Assembly (NCBI GenBank): GCA_005878835.1
Contig: VBMV01000101.1
Coordinates: 1 to 32,170 of the forward strand
Reading direction: 5' to 3'
Origin: Gammaproteobacteria bacterium
GTDB lineage: Bacteria; Pseudomonadota; Gammaproteobacteria; Steroidobacterales; Steroidobacteraceae
Length of the DNA stretch: 32,170 bases
The position numbers were made by a program, and so were the translations under genes. The first letter of the stretch is position 1, and every line of letters starts with the position of its first letter. The notes under the pieces are model-generated. The model did not search any database, was not told the DNA's origin, and saw nothing but the letters and a program-made list of their open reading frames with translations. This document shows positions 18,555 through 26,847 of the stretch, piece after piece.

Positions 18555-19397
18555 ATGCGCACCCGGAAAGTCGCGCCGCTGGTGCTGCTGACGGCTGCGG
18601 CGCTGGCCGCGGCGGCCTGCGCTGCCGCGCGCGCCGAGCCCAGGCCGTTGTGGGAATTTGGCCTCGGGGCGGGCGCGCTGGTATTCAACGATTACCGCGG
18701 CGCGGCTACGGTGCACGTGTACCCGGTGCCGGTGCCGTATCTGGTATACCGCGGAAAGTTTCTCAGATCCGATCACCGCGGCCTGCGGGGCAGGCTCCTC
18801 GACCAGGACCGGGTCGCGCTCAACCTGAGTGTCAACGGCACCACCCCGGTGCGCAGCGACTCATCGAGGCACGGCATGCCGGACCTGCGCCCGACGCTCG
18901 AGGTCGGGCCGTCCCTGGATGTGCACCTGTGGAAGAGCGCCACTGCGCTGGTCACGCTCGACGTGCGCCTGCCGGCCCGCGCCGCGTTCACGGTCGAGGC
19001 CTCTGCGCGCATGGTCGGCCTGTTCCTCGCGCCGCACGTCAATCTCGACATCGCGCAGCGGCGCGGAGCGGATGGCTGGAAGCTGGGACTGCTCGCCGGC
19101 CCGCTGTTCGCCAATCGCCGCTATGACGATTACTTCTACAGCGTCGCGCCGCAGTACGCGACGGCCGACCGGCCGGCGTTCCAGGCGCACGGCGGTTACG
19201 CGGGAACCCAGTTCATCGCCGCGCTGACGCGACGCTACCCCTCCTGTTGGCTCGGCGCGTACCTGCGCCACGACACACTCGCCGGCGCGAGCTTTGCCGA
19301 CAGCCCGCTCATCAGGCGCGACCGCTACTGGTCGGGCGGCTTCGGTGTTGCCTGGATCATCCGGCGCTCTTCACGGCTCGTGGACAGCGAAGATTGA
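18555..19397 (+). CDS. MipA/OmpV-family outer-membrane protein
   Basis: A 280-residue beta-barrel protein with a long Sec signal peptide (cleavage near ARAEP, about residues 27-28). MipA/OmpV features are present: WEFGLGAGALVFNDYRGA at the mature N-terminus, YPVPVPYLVYRG, a central LRPTLEVGPSLDVHLW strand, a tyrosine-rich turn YDDYFYSVAPQYA and a C-terminal strand ending in WSGGFGVAWIIRRSS. The family was named for scaffolding between the lytic transglycosylase MltA and PBP1B in E. coli; related proteins occur in pigment clusters, where they may organise or anchor the pigment in the outer membrane (inference). The last base triplet overlaps the TTG start of the glycosyltransferase gene. Confidence 0.82.
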   Translation: MRTRKVAPLVLLTAAALAAAACAAARAEPRPLWEFGLGAGALVFNDYRGAATVHVYPVPVPYLVYRGKFLRSDHRGLRGRLLDQDRVALNLSVNGTTPVRSDSSRHGMPDLRPTLEVGPSLDVHLWKSATALVTLDVRLPARAAFTVEASARMVGLFLAPHVNLDIAQRRGADGWKLGLLAGPLFANRRYDDYFYSVAPQYATADRPAFQAHGGYAGTQFIAALTRRYPSCWLGAYLRHDTLAGASFADSPLIRRDRYWSGGFGVAWIIRRSSRLVDSED

Positions 19398-20146
19398 CTG
19401 CCTCCCACACGCACCTCGTATTGATCCCGAGCTACAACCCGGGCCGCAAGGGTGTCGAGACGGTGCGCGCCGCACGGGCGCAGTGGGCTCCGGTGTGGGT
19501 GATCGTCGATGGCAGCACGGACGGCTCGGGCGAGGCGTTCGCACAGCTGGCGGGCAGCGATCCACAGCTGCGCGTGTTGGTACGCGCCAGCAACGGCGGC
19601 AAGGGGGCGGCGCTGCTCGATGGCCTCATCGAGGCACAGCGCGCCGGCTTCACTCACGCGCTCGCCATGGATTCCGACGGCCAGCACCCGGCGCAGTGCA
19701 TCGCTGCCTTCATGGCCGCCTCCCTGGCCGCACCGCAGGCCATGATTCTGGGCGAGCCGGTATTCGATGCCAGCGTGCCGCGTATCCGCCGGCGCGGACG
19801 CAGGATCGCCAACTGGTCCACCAATCTCGAGACGCTGTGGGCCGGAATCCACGACACGCTGTTCGGCTTTCGTGTCTATCCCATCGCGCCGCTCCTCGAC
19901 TCGATGCGCAGGAGCCGCTGGATGCGGCGCTTTGATTTCGACCCCGAGGCGGTGGTGCGCCTGAGCTGGCGCGGCGTTCCCGCCCTCAACCTGCCCGCCC
20001 CGGTGCGCTACTTCACCGCCGCGGAGGGTGGCGTCTCACACTTTAACTACTGGCGCGACAACGTGCTGCTGACGTCCATGTACCTGCGGCTCCTGCCCGG
20101 CTTCCTGATCCGCCTGCCGCTCCTCATCGCGCGGCGCCTTGTATAA
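19394..20146 (+). CDS. Family 2 glycosyltransferase (dolichol-phosphate-mannose-synthase-like)
   Basis: About 250 residues. The GT-A fold begins at once with HLVLIPSYNPG and continues with VIVDGSTDGSG and the metal-binding DSDGQH (about residues 93-98). A partly hydrophobic C-terminus (LRLLPGFLIRLPLLIARRLV) may bind the membrane. The TTG at 19394 is taken as start because it overlaps the previous stop (TTGA), matching the coupling style of the operon, and because the next upstream start (ATG 19247) would run 151 bases into the MipA/OmpV gene. In aryl-polyene loci such an enzyme probably attaches a sugar to the pigment or its lipid carrier; acceptor and sugar are unknown. Its TAA stop lies within a TATAAT hexamer. 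Confidence 0.85.
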   Translation: MTASHTHLVLIPSYNPGRKGVETVRAARAQWAPVWVIVDGSTDGSGEAFAQLAGSDPQLRVLVRASNGGKGAALLDGLIEAQRAGFTHALAMDSDGQHPAQCIAAFMAASLAAPQAMILGEPVFDASVPRIRRRGRRIANWSTNLETLWAGIHDTLFGFRVYPIAPLLDSMRRSRWMRRFDFDPEAVVRLSWRGVPALNLPAPVRYFTAAEGGVSHFNYWRDNVLLTSMYLRLLPGFLIRLPLLIARRLV

Positions 20147-20147
20147 T
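20142..20147 (+). promoter_or_regulatory. Possible -10 element ahead of the ACP gene
   Basis: A perfect TATAAT in a very GC-rich region, 35 bases upstream of the ACP start codon, which would give a leader of about 29 bases. No good -35 hexamer is found 16-18 bases upstream, and part of the match is the stop codon of the glycosyltransferase. An internal promoter driving the polyketide genes is possible but unproven. Confidence 0.3.
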
Positions 20148-20182
20148 GGCGGCTGCCAACGCCCAAGCTCCGTCAAGGTCTC

Positions 20183-20488
20183 ATGTCAGAGAAAGTGTCG
20201 CCCCTGCGGCAGCCCACCGCCCCGGCCAGCGCCGCCGCACTCGTGCACGAGGTCGCCGGCCTCATCGTCGCGGCCCTGAACCTGGACCTCGCCCCCGCCG
20301 ACATCGATGCAGACGCGCCCCTCTACGGTGAGGGCCTGGGTCTGGACTCGATCGACATCCTGGAAATCGCGCTGGTCGTGTCCAAGCAGTACGGCGTGCA
20401 GCTGCGTGCCGACAGCGAGGAGAACGAGCGCATCTTCGGCTCGCTGCGCCGGCTCGCCGACTACATCACCGCGCACAGGACTAAGTAG
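20183..20488 (+). CDS. Acyl carrier protein of the aryl-polyene pathway
   Basis: A 101-residue ACP. The phosphopantetheine site is Ser56 in GLDSIDILE, within the usual four-helix fold (about residues 20-97). The N-terminal 17 residues are extra, polar and proline-containing. It carries the aryl starter and growing polyene chain as a thioester. An AAGG ribosome binding site at 20175-20178 supports the ATG. In Xanthomonas the equivalent protein is XanC. Characterised E. coli aryl-polyene clusters have two ACPs; only one is found in this window. It is followed directly by the aryl:ACP ligase gene. Confidence 0.93.
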   Translation: MSEKVSPLRQPTAPASAAALVHEVAGLIVAALNLDLAPADIDADAPLYGEGLGLDSIDILEIALVVSKQYGVQLRADSEENERIFGSLRRLADYITAHRTK

Positions 20489-20553
20489 ACATCGCACCCC
20501 TGCCGCTGATAGCGCATACCTCCGCCGACGCGGTCATCGCCTACCGCGCCGGG

Positions 20554-21843
20554 GTGCCGATTCTCGCAACGCAGTTCCTCGCCGACCTCACCCGGGTGGC
20601 ACAGCTCCTGGGCGCCGGCGCCCACGTGCTCAACGCGTGCGCGGACCGCTATCACTTCACGGTGGGTCTCGCCGCGAGTCTCGTGTCCGGCAAGCTGAGC
20701 CTGCTGCCCTCGACGCACACCCCCGAGGTCATCCGCCAGCTCACCGCCTTCGCCCCGGATGTGATCTGCCTCACCGACGAAGTCGATTGCGACATCGACC
20801 TGCCGCGCGTCCCGTTCCCCGGCGCCGCCGCCGCGGGCAGCGCGAGCCCGGCGCCCGTGCCCGCGATCGACACTGCGCAGCTCGCCGCCTGCGTGTTCAC
20901 CTCCGGCTCCACGGGCACGCCGGTCCCGCACCGCAAGAGCTGGGGCCGGCTCATCGCCTGCGTGCGCGAGGAGGCCAATCGGCTGGGACTGTCCGGCAGC
21001 ACCTGCGCCATCGTCGCCACGGTACCGCCGCAGCATATGTACGGCTTCGAATCGAGCGTGCTGCTGGCGCTGGGGTGCGGGCACGCGCTGTGCGCCGAGC
21101 GTCCTTTCTACCCCGCCGATATCGCCGCCGTGCTCTGCGCCGTGCCGCGCCCGCGGATCCTCGTCTCGACCCCGATTCACCTGCGCGCGCTGCTGGAGTC
21201 CGGGACCGCGCTGCCGCCGGCGGATCTGATCGTGTCGTCCACCGCGCCTCTCACCCCACAGCTCGCCGCCGAGGTGGAGCAGCGTTTCAACACCCGGCTG
21301 CTGGAGATCTACGGCTCCACCGAGACCGGCCAGATCAGTGCGCGCCGCCCGACGCACACCCCCGAGTGGCGGCTGTGGCCGGGGGTCACGCTGTCGGTGA
21401 GGGACGGGGAGACCTGGGCGCAGGGCGGTCACATCGAGCAGCCGACGCGCCTGTGCGACGTGCTGGAGATGACGGGCGAGGAGACCTTCCTGCTGCACGG
21501 GCGGGTGGCGGATCTGGTCAACATAGCCGGCAAGCGCAGCTCGCTCGCGTACCTGAATCAGCAGCTGAATTGCATCCCCGGTGTCCTCGACGGCGCCTTC
21601 TTCCACTTCGATGACTCGCGCGCCTCGCACGCCGGCGTCGCCCGCGTGGCCGCCTGCGTGGTCGCCCCGCAGCTGGATGCGGCCCGGGTGGTGCAGGAGC
21701 TGCGCCGGCGGATCGATCCGGCTTTCCTGCCGCGCCCGCTGCTGTTGGTGGCGCGCCTGCCGCGCACCAGCACCGGCAAGCTTCCGCAGGAGGCCCTGAG
21801 GTCCCTCGCCGCGGCGCACCTGCAGTCAGGCGGGATCGCGTGA
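20554..21843 (+). CDS. AMP-dependent aryl:ACP ligase (XanA2/ApeH-like)
   Basis: An ANL-superfamily adenylating enzyme, 429 residues from the GTG at 20554. Motifs: FTSGSTGTP phosphate loop (115-123), IYGSTETG (252-259), GRVADLVNIAGKR (316-328) and the catalytic lysine Lys409 in TSTGKLP. In xanthomonadin biosynthesis XanA2 activates 3-hydroxybenzoate with ATP and loads it on the ACP; the neighbouring chorismatase and ACP fit this. Its size is on the short side because the N-terminal subdomain is reduced, as in the family. The reading frame stays open upstream to 20485, and the upstream codons (LPLIAHTSADAVIAYRAG) look like the family N-terminus, yet no ATG, GTG or TTG lies there. The true start may be a rare codon such as ATC 20491 or CTG 20500. 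The stop overlaps the next ATG. Confidence 0.87.
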   Translation: MPILATQFLADLTRVAQLLGAGAHVLNACADRYHFTVGLAASLVSGKLSLLPSTHTPEVIRQLTAFAPDVICLTDEVDCDIDLPRVPFPGAAAAGSASPAPVPAIDTAQLAACVFTSGSTGTPVPHRKSWGRLIACVREEANRLGLSGSTCAIVATVPPQHMYGFESSVLLALGCGHALCAERPFYPADIAAVLCAVPRPRILVSTPIHLRALLESGTALPPADLIVSSTAPLTPQLAAEVEQRFNTRLLEIYGSTETGQISARRPTHTPEWRLWPGVTLSVRDGETWAQGGHIEQPTRLCDVLEMTGEETFLLHGRVADLVNIAGKRSSLAYLNQQLNCIPGVLDGAFFHFDDSRASHAGVARVAACVVAPQLDAARVVQELRRRIDPAFLPRPLLLVARLPRTSTGKLPQEALRSLAAAHLQSGGIA

Positions 21844-23141
21844 GCGCCGTCACCGTCACCATCGCCGCGGAGCACCCGGCGCTCGCCGGACACTTTCCCG
21901 GCGCGCCGATTCTGCCCGGCGTGCTGCTGCTCGATGAGATGCTGCGCGCGGTGGAGCAGGAGCGCTCGTGCGCCGGCATGCGCTGGCGCATCGGCGCGGC
22001 CAAGTTCGTGAAGCCGGTGCGCCCGGGGGAGACGCTGACGCTCGAGCACGAGCCCCTGCCGAATGGCTCGATCGCGTTCCGCATCGCGAGCGCCGGACAG
22101 GCGGTCGCGCACGGGGTGCTCGTGCCCGCGATCGCGCCCACCGGGCCGCATGACGCCCGGGGCGCTGCCGTCCCGGCCGGCCCGCGGGTGAGCGCCGCGC
22201 AATGGGCGGACGCACCCGAGCGCGGCAGCGCGACCCTGCTGCGGATCATGATCTTCCTGTCACTGCGGCTCGGCCGCCCCGTGGCGCGCTGTCTGCTGCA
22301 TCTCATCGCGGCCTACTTCTTCGCGTTCGCGCCCGGCGCGCGCCGCAGCTCGCGCCAGTATCTGCGCCGGGCGCTCGGGCGCGAGCCCGGCGCCCGGGAT
22401 CGCTACCGGCAGGTGTTTGCCTTTGCCTCGACCATTCTCGATCGCCTCTATCTGATGCGCGAGCGCTACGGCCTGTTCGCGATCTCGATCGAGGGTGAGG
22501 AACTGATGCGCGACACGGTGGCGCGCGGCAGCGGGGCGTTTCTGCTCGGCGCGCACCTGGGGAGCTTCGAGATCATGAGCGCGGTGGGGCGGCGCCAGCC
22601 GGGTCTGCGCGTGGCGATGGCGATGTACGAGCACAACGCCAGCCGGGTCGCCGCGTTCTTCAGAGCCGGCAACCGGGTGAGCGCGCCGGAGATCATCGCG
22701 CTCGGGCAGCTCGGGGCGATGCTGCGCATCCGCGACTGCCTGGATGCGGGCAAGTTCGTCGGCATGCTCGCCGACCGCACCATCGCGGCTGCCCCGGCGC
22801 AGCTCGTGAGCTTCCTCGGACGTGCGGCGCTGTTTCCCTCGGGCCCCATGCGCGCCGCGGCCGCCTTGAGGCGCCCGGTGATTTTCATGACGGGCCTGTA
22901 TCGCGGCGGCAATCACTACCACGTGGTGTTCCGGCAGATCGCCGATTTCTCACGGCCCGAACCGGCGGGCCGCGAGGCGGCGGTGCGTGATGCGGTCGCG
23001 CGCTACGTGGCGCTGCTGGAGGCGCACTGCCGCAGCGATCCGTACAACTGGTTCAACTTCTACGACTTCTGGCACGGCGCCGATGGCGGCGAGACCGCCT
23101 CTGCGCGCGGCGTGATAGGGGTGCCCCGTGACCACCCATGA
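21840..23141 (+). CDS. Fusion of a hotdog dehydratase and an LpxL/HtrB-type acyltransferase
   Basis: One 433-residue frame with two domains. Residues 1-100 are a FabZ/ApeI-like hotdog fold with EHPALAGHFPG and PILPGVLLLDE; His18 matches the FabZ catalytic histidine, while the catalytic Glu position holds Asp32 followed by Glu33. Residues about 130-415 are a lysophospholipid/lipid A-type acyltransferase with the HxxxxE motif at His239-Glu244 (GAHLGSFE), ADRT and YNWFNFYDFW. The two activities are separate proteins in E. coli aryl-polyene clusters. The first half would dehydrate 3-hydroxyacyl-ACP; the second would move the finished aryl polyene from ACP to a lipid or sugar acceptor at the inner membrane. 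Coupled to the ligase gene by a 4-base overlap. The linker (100-130) is Ala/Gly/Pro-rich. Confidence 0.85.
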   Translation: MSAVTVTIAAEHPALAGHFPGAPILPGVLLLDEMLRAVEQERSCAGMRWRIGAAKFVKPVRPGETLTLEHEPLPNGSIAFRIASAGQAVAHGVLVPAIAPTGPHDARGAAVPAGPRVSAAQWADAPERGSATLLRIMIFLSLRLGRPVARCLLHLIAAYFFAFAPGARRSSRQYLRRALGREPGARDRYRQVFAFASTILDRLYLMRERYGLFAISIEGEELMRDTVARGSGAFLLGAHLGSFEIMSAVGRRQPGLRVAMAMYEHNASRVAAFFRAGNRVSAPEIIALGQLGAMLRIRDCLDAGKFVGMLADRTIAAAPAQLVSFLGRAALFPSGPMRAAAALRRPVIFMTGLYRGGNHYHVVFRQIADFSRPEPAGREAAVRDAVARYVALLEAHCRSDPYNWFNFYDFWHGADGGETASARGVIGVPRDHP

Positions 23142-23735
23142 GATCCACGCGGGCCGTGCGGCGCTCGCACTGGCGTGGGTGTGCGCCTGCGCTTCCACGG
23201 CCCCCGCCGCGCCTCGCGCCCCACCCGCCTGCGACGCTCAATCCGACCAGGCGGCCGCATTCGATGAGCTCATGCGGCTGCTCGCCACGCGCCGCCACGG
23301 CCACGTCAGGTTCGAGGAACTCCACCAGATCGCGATGCTCGAGCGTCCGCTCGAGTCCTCGGGCGAGCTCGTGTACGAGGCGCCGGATCACCTCGAAGAG
23401 CGCACCCTCGCCCCCAGGGTCGAGACGCTCGTCCTCGATCACGGCGTTCTCACCGCGCGCCGCGGCTCTCGCAGCACCACTCTCCCGCTGCGCGAGTACC
23501 CGCAGGTCGCACCGTTCGTGGCGATCGCGCCGCCCTCGAGCGCCTCTTTCGCGTCGGGTTCACCGGGGATCTCGCTCACTGGACGCTGCGGCTCACGCCC
23601 GCGGATTCGACCCTCGAGCGCGCCGTGAAGGAGATTCGCATCGAAGGCGCTCGAGAGGCGATCCGCACGGTAGAGATTCGACACAGCGACGGCGACCGCT
23701 CCGTCCTCACCATCGGTCCCGAAATCCCGCCATGA
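23128..23735 (+). pseudogene. LolA-like outer-membrane lipoprotein carrier, frameshifted
   Basis: The GTG at 23128 opens a signal peptide (MTTHEIHAGRAALALAWVCACA) and a LolA-like N-terminal part: FDELMRLLATRRHGHVRFEELHQIAMLERPLESSGELVYEAPDHLEERTL, split here only by reading (about residues 45-95), as far as REYPQVAPFV. After about 23520 this frame becomes arginine/serine noise and ends at 23628. In the frame one base earlier the family C-terminus continues: DRAALERLFRVGF, AHWTLRLTPAD, and GDRSVLTIGPEIPP to the TGA at 23733-23735. That stop overlaps the MMPL ATG (ATGA), showing that the ancestral gene ended there. A loss of one base, or of 3n+1 bases, near 23520 explains it. Aryl-polyene loci usually encode such a carrier beside the MMPL exporter. 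It may be a real mutation or a sequencing error. Confidence 0.75.
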
Positions 23736-26107
23736 GGCGCGCGGCCGGTGCCGCCACCCTGATCTGGGTGCTGCTGGTGCTCGTCGCTGTGGTAGTCGTT
23801 GCGCGCGCGACCTACGTCGCAGACCTGTCGGCGTTTCTGCCGCGCACTCCCAGCCCGCAGCAGCGCCTCCTCATCGAGCAACTGCGCGAGGGCCCGGCGG
23901 CGCACCTCATCATCGTGGCGCTCCAGGGTGCGGATGCACGCACGCGAGCGCGCGGGTCGACACGGCTCGCGAGGCTTCTTGCGTCCGATCCTGCCTTCGT
24001 CGCCGTCAACAACGGGGATGCCGCGCGGCTCGAGCGCGATCGGGAGTTTCTGTTTCGCCATCGTTACCTGCTGAGCGCAGACGTCACCCGGCAGCGCTTC
24101 ACGGCACAGGGACTGCGCGCCGCGATCAGCGACTCCCTCGACAGGCTGGCCTCGCCCGAGGGGCTCCTCGTCAAGCCCTTGTTCGCGCGCGATCCGACCG
24201 GCGAGCTGCTCGGGATCATCGACTCCCTCGGACCCGGGCAGGCTCCGCATACCACCGAGGGCGTGTGGAGCTCGCCCGACGGCACGCGCGCGCTGCTGCT
24301 CGTGCAGACACGGGCGGCGGGATCGGATACGGATGCGCAGCAGGCGGCATGCGAAGCCATCCGGCGCGCGTTTGCGGCCGTGCCGGCCGCGCTCCCTGTA
24401 GGCCAGGGCGGCGCGCTGAGGCTGCTGATGAGCGGACCGCCGGTGTTCGCGGTCGCCTCGCGCGCCATCATCAAGAGCGAGGTCGTACGGCTCTCCTCGA
24501 TCAGCGCCGCGCTCATCGTGGTGCTGCTGCTCGCGGTGTATCGCTCCCTGCCCGCGCTGCTTCTCACCCTCGTGCCGGTGGCCTCGGGCGCGCTCGCGGG
24601 TGTCGCCTGCGTCGCGGCCGGCTTCGGCGCCGTGCATGGCATCACGCTCGGGTTCGGCATCACGCTGATCGGTGAGGCGGTGGACTACTCCATCTACCTG
24701 TTCATCCAGGCTGCAGCCGACTTTCGCCACCTGGTGTGGCCCACCATCCGCCTGGGGGTCCTGACCTCCATCTGTGGATTCGCGGCGCTGCTGCCGTCGG
24801 CCTTCCCCGGCCTCGCGCAGCTCGGGCTTTATTCCATCGCCGGACTCATCGCGGCGGCGCTCGTCACGCGCTTCGTCCTGCCCGCCTGGAGGCAGCGCGT
24901 GCACCCGATCCGCGACCTCACGGCAGCAGGCGCGGCACTGGCGCGCTTTCTCGAGCGCGCCGCAAGCGCACGCGCAGCGTTGGTGCTGGTGCCGGTGCTC
25001 AGCGCCACAGTGCTGTACGCGCATCGTGGCGCGCTCTGGAGCCGCGAGCTGGCTTCGCTGAACCCGGTGTCGCTCGCGGACCAGGCGCTCGATGAGCGGT
25101 TGCGTGCCGACGCCGGCGTCCCGGACGTGCGTTTCCTGGCGATCGCATCCGGCCCCGACCGCGAAGCCGCGCTCGCGGCCGCGCAGACCCTGAGCGAGCG
25201 CCTCGCCCCGCTCGTCGAGTCAGGCGTGATCGGTGGCTTCGAGTCCCCGGCACGCTTCCTGCCGCCGCTCGCGACCCAGCGCGCGCGCCGCGACGCTCTT
25301 CCCGCCGCCCTCGAGCTGCGCGCGCGGCTGACGACGGCGCTCTCCGGCCTGCCGGTGAGGGCCGCGGTGCTCGAGCCGTTCATCGACGACGTCGAGGCAG
25401 CGCGTCACGCTCCACCCGTGACCCCGGCCGACCTGGCCGGCACATCGCTCGGCGCCGCGGTGGATGCGCTGCTGGTACAGGGGTCCGGCGGCTGGTCGGC
25501 ACTGCTGCCGGTGTCGGCGACTTCAGGGGATCTGTCGAGCGCGGCCGTTGCGCAGTTGCGCGCTGCGGTCGCGGCCGACCCCGCCGCGCACGCCGCGGTG
25601 CTCGATCTGAAGGGGGAAGCCGACCGGCTCTACACGGGCTACCTCTCGGCAGCGCTGCGACTGGCACTCGCCGGATTCGCCGCCATCGTGCTGCTGCTCG
25701 TGATCGCGCTGCGCAGCCTCGCGCGGATGCTGCGGGTGGTGCTGCCGCTTGCCCTGTCGGTCCTCGCCGTCGTGGGGCTGCTGGCGGCGGCGGGGCGGCA
25801 GCTCACCATCCTGCACGTCGTGGGCCTGCTCCTCACCGTGGCGGTCGGCTCCAACTACGCGTTGTTCTTCGACCGCACCCGCGCACAACCGCACACCGGG
25901 TCGGTGCCGCGCACCCTCGCCTCACTGCTGGTCGCGAACCTGGCCACCGTCGTGACATTCGGAGTGCTGGCCGTCTCGCGCGTGCCGGTGCTCGCGCATC
26001 TCGGCTCCACGGTGGCCCCGGGGGCGCTGCTCGCGCTGCTGTTCTCGGGAATGTTGGCCGGATCGGCCATGCGCCCCGGCGCGGGCGCCCGGCTGATGCC
26101 GCGCTGA
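23732..26107 (+). CDS. MMPL/RND-family lipid or pigment exporter
   Basis: A 791-residue transporter with a duplicated layout: one N-terminal helix, a periplasmic loop, five to six helices (about 245-385), a second single helix (about 415-432), a second periplasmic loop and a final helix bundle (about 640-785). The first bundle has GEAVDYSIYL with Asp318, the position of the proton-relay Asp-Tyr pair of MmpL3; the matching site in the second bundle is GSNYALFF with Asn708. MMPL exporters move lipids and, in aryl-polyene clusters, the pigment or its lipid form across the inner membrane to the periplasm. The ATG at 23732 is chosen over the longer frame because it overlaps the LolA-like stop and starts the first helix. 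The hydrolase gene follows after 3 bases. Confidence 0.88.
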   Translation: MRRAAGAATLIWVLLVLVAVVVVARATYVADLSAFLPRTPSPQQRLLIEQLREGPAAHLIIVALQGADARTRARGSTRLARLLASDPAFVAVNNGDAARLERDREFLFRHRYLLSADVTRQRFTAQGLRAAISDSLDRLASPEGLLVKPLFARDPTGELLGIIDSLGPGQAPHTTEGVWSSPDGTRALLLVQTRAAGSDTDAQQAACEAIRRAFAAVPAALPVGQGGALRLLMSGPPVFAVASRAIIKSEVVRLSSISAALIVVLLLAVYRSLPALLLTLVPVASGALAGVACVAAGFGAVHGITLGFGITLIGEAVDYSIYLFIQAAADFRHLVWPTIRLGVLTSICGFAALLPSAFPGLAQLGLYSIAGLIAAALVTRFVLPAWRQRVHPIRDLTAAGAALARFLERAASARAALVLVPVLSATVLYAHRGALWSRELASLNPVSLADQALDERLRADAGVPDVRFLAIASGPDREAALAAAQTLSERLAPLVESGVIGGFESPARFLPPLATQRARRDALPAALELRARLTTALSGLPVRAAVLEPFIDDVEAARHAPPVTPADLAGTSLGAAVDALLVQGSGGWSALLPVSATSGDLSSAAVAQLRAAVAADPAAHAAVLDLKGEADRLYTGYLSAALRLALAGFAAIVLLLVIALRSLARMLRVVLPLALSVLAVVGLLAAAGRQLTILHVVGLLLTVAVGSNYALFFDRTRAQPHTGSVPRTLASLLVANLATVVTFGVLAVSRVPVLAHLGSTVAPGALLALLFSGMLAGSAMRPGAGARLMPR

Positions 26108-26110
26108 CGG

Positions 26111-26794
26111 ATGCGCACGATCCTGCAAGCAGCCCACATCGGCCAGGCGGCACCCATCCGCGTGGTGATGCTGCCGGCCGCGTACTCGCGCCCCGAGGAC
26201 TTCGTGCGCGAGGGCTTCGTCGAGGCGGTGCGCGCGCGCGCCCTGGCCGTCGATCTGGTGTTCGCCGCGCCCGAGCTGCCGCAGGTCGTGGATCGCAGCG
26301 TGCTCGATAGTTTGCACGAGGACATCGTCCGGCCGGCGCAGCGGGCGGGCTGCGCGGTCTGGGTCGGCGGGATCTCACTCGGCGGCTACATTGCCCTGTC
26401 GTATGCGGCACGACATGCACGGGAGCTCGCGGGCGTGTGCGTGCTCGCCCCCTACCTCGGCAGCCACATCATCACCGGCGAGATCGAGCGTGCCGGCGGC
26501 GTGCACCGCTGGAGTCCCGGCGAGCTCGCGGACGATGAAGACGAGCGCCACCTCTGGCGCTTCATCAGGACCCACGGCGCCGCTTCCCTCACCGTGCATC
26601 TCGGCCTCGGGCGGGACGATCGCTTCGCGGCGCGTCAACGCTTGATGGCGGCCGCGCTCGCCCCCGAAGCCGTCGACACGGTGCCCGGCGGGCATGACTG
26701 GCCCACCTGGCGCACGCTGTGGGAACGATTTCTGGACGCGCGCTTGAGGCCCCACCCTGCGCTGGCGGGTCGCCCCGGAAGGCAGCCCGGCTAG
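26111..26794 (+). CDS. Alpha/beta-fold hydrolase
   Basis: A 227-residue cytoplasmic protein without signal peptide. The nucleophile elbow is GGISLGG with Ser89; an Asp in LGRDDRF (about 174-176) and His in PGGHDWPTW (about 199) complete a plausible catalytic triad. The fold is a minimal alpha/beta hydrolase. It sits between the exporter and the deacetylase genes with a 3-base gap to the first. No separate thioesterase gene of the ApeK type is found in the window, so it could serve as a thioesterase or editing hydrolase of the pathway, or cleave an ester of the lipid-linked product. This role is inference from position; substrate unknown. Confidence 0.8.
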   Translation: MRTILQAAHIGQAAPIRVVMLPAAYSRPEDFVREGFVEAVRARALAVDLVFAAPELPQVVDRSVLDSLHEDIVRPAQRAGCAVWVGGISLGGYIALSYAARHARELAGVCVLAPYLGSHIITGEIERAGGVHRWSPGELADDEDERHLWRFIRTHGAASLTVHLGLGRDDRFAARQRLMAAALAPEAVDTVPGGHDWPTWRTLWERFLDARLRPHPALAGRPGRQPG

Positions 26795-26847
26795 GCGCTG
26801 GCTCGCACGGTAGCGCCCGAGCCGCTGTTGATGTACCACCGGCACCC

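Noticed and set aside
23138..23731. MMPL frame extended upstream to an ATG at 23138
   Set aside because: The extra 198 residues are antiframe to the LolA-like gene and Ser/Arg-rich; the first membrane helix follows the ATG at 23732.
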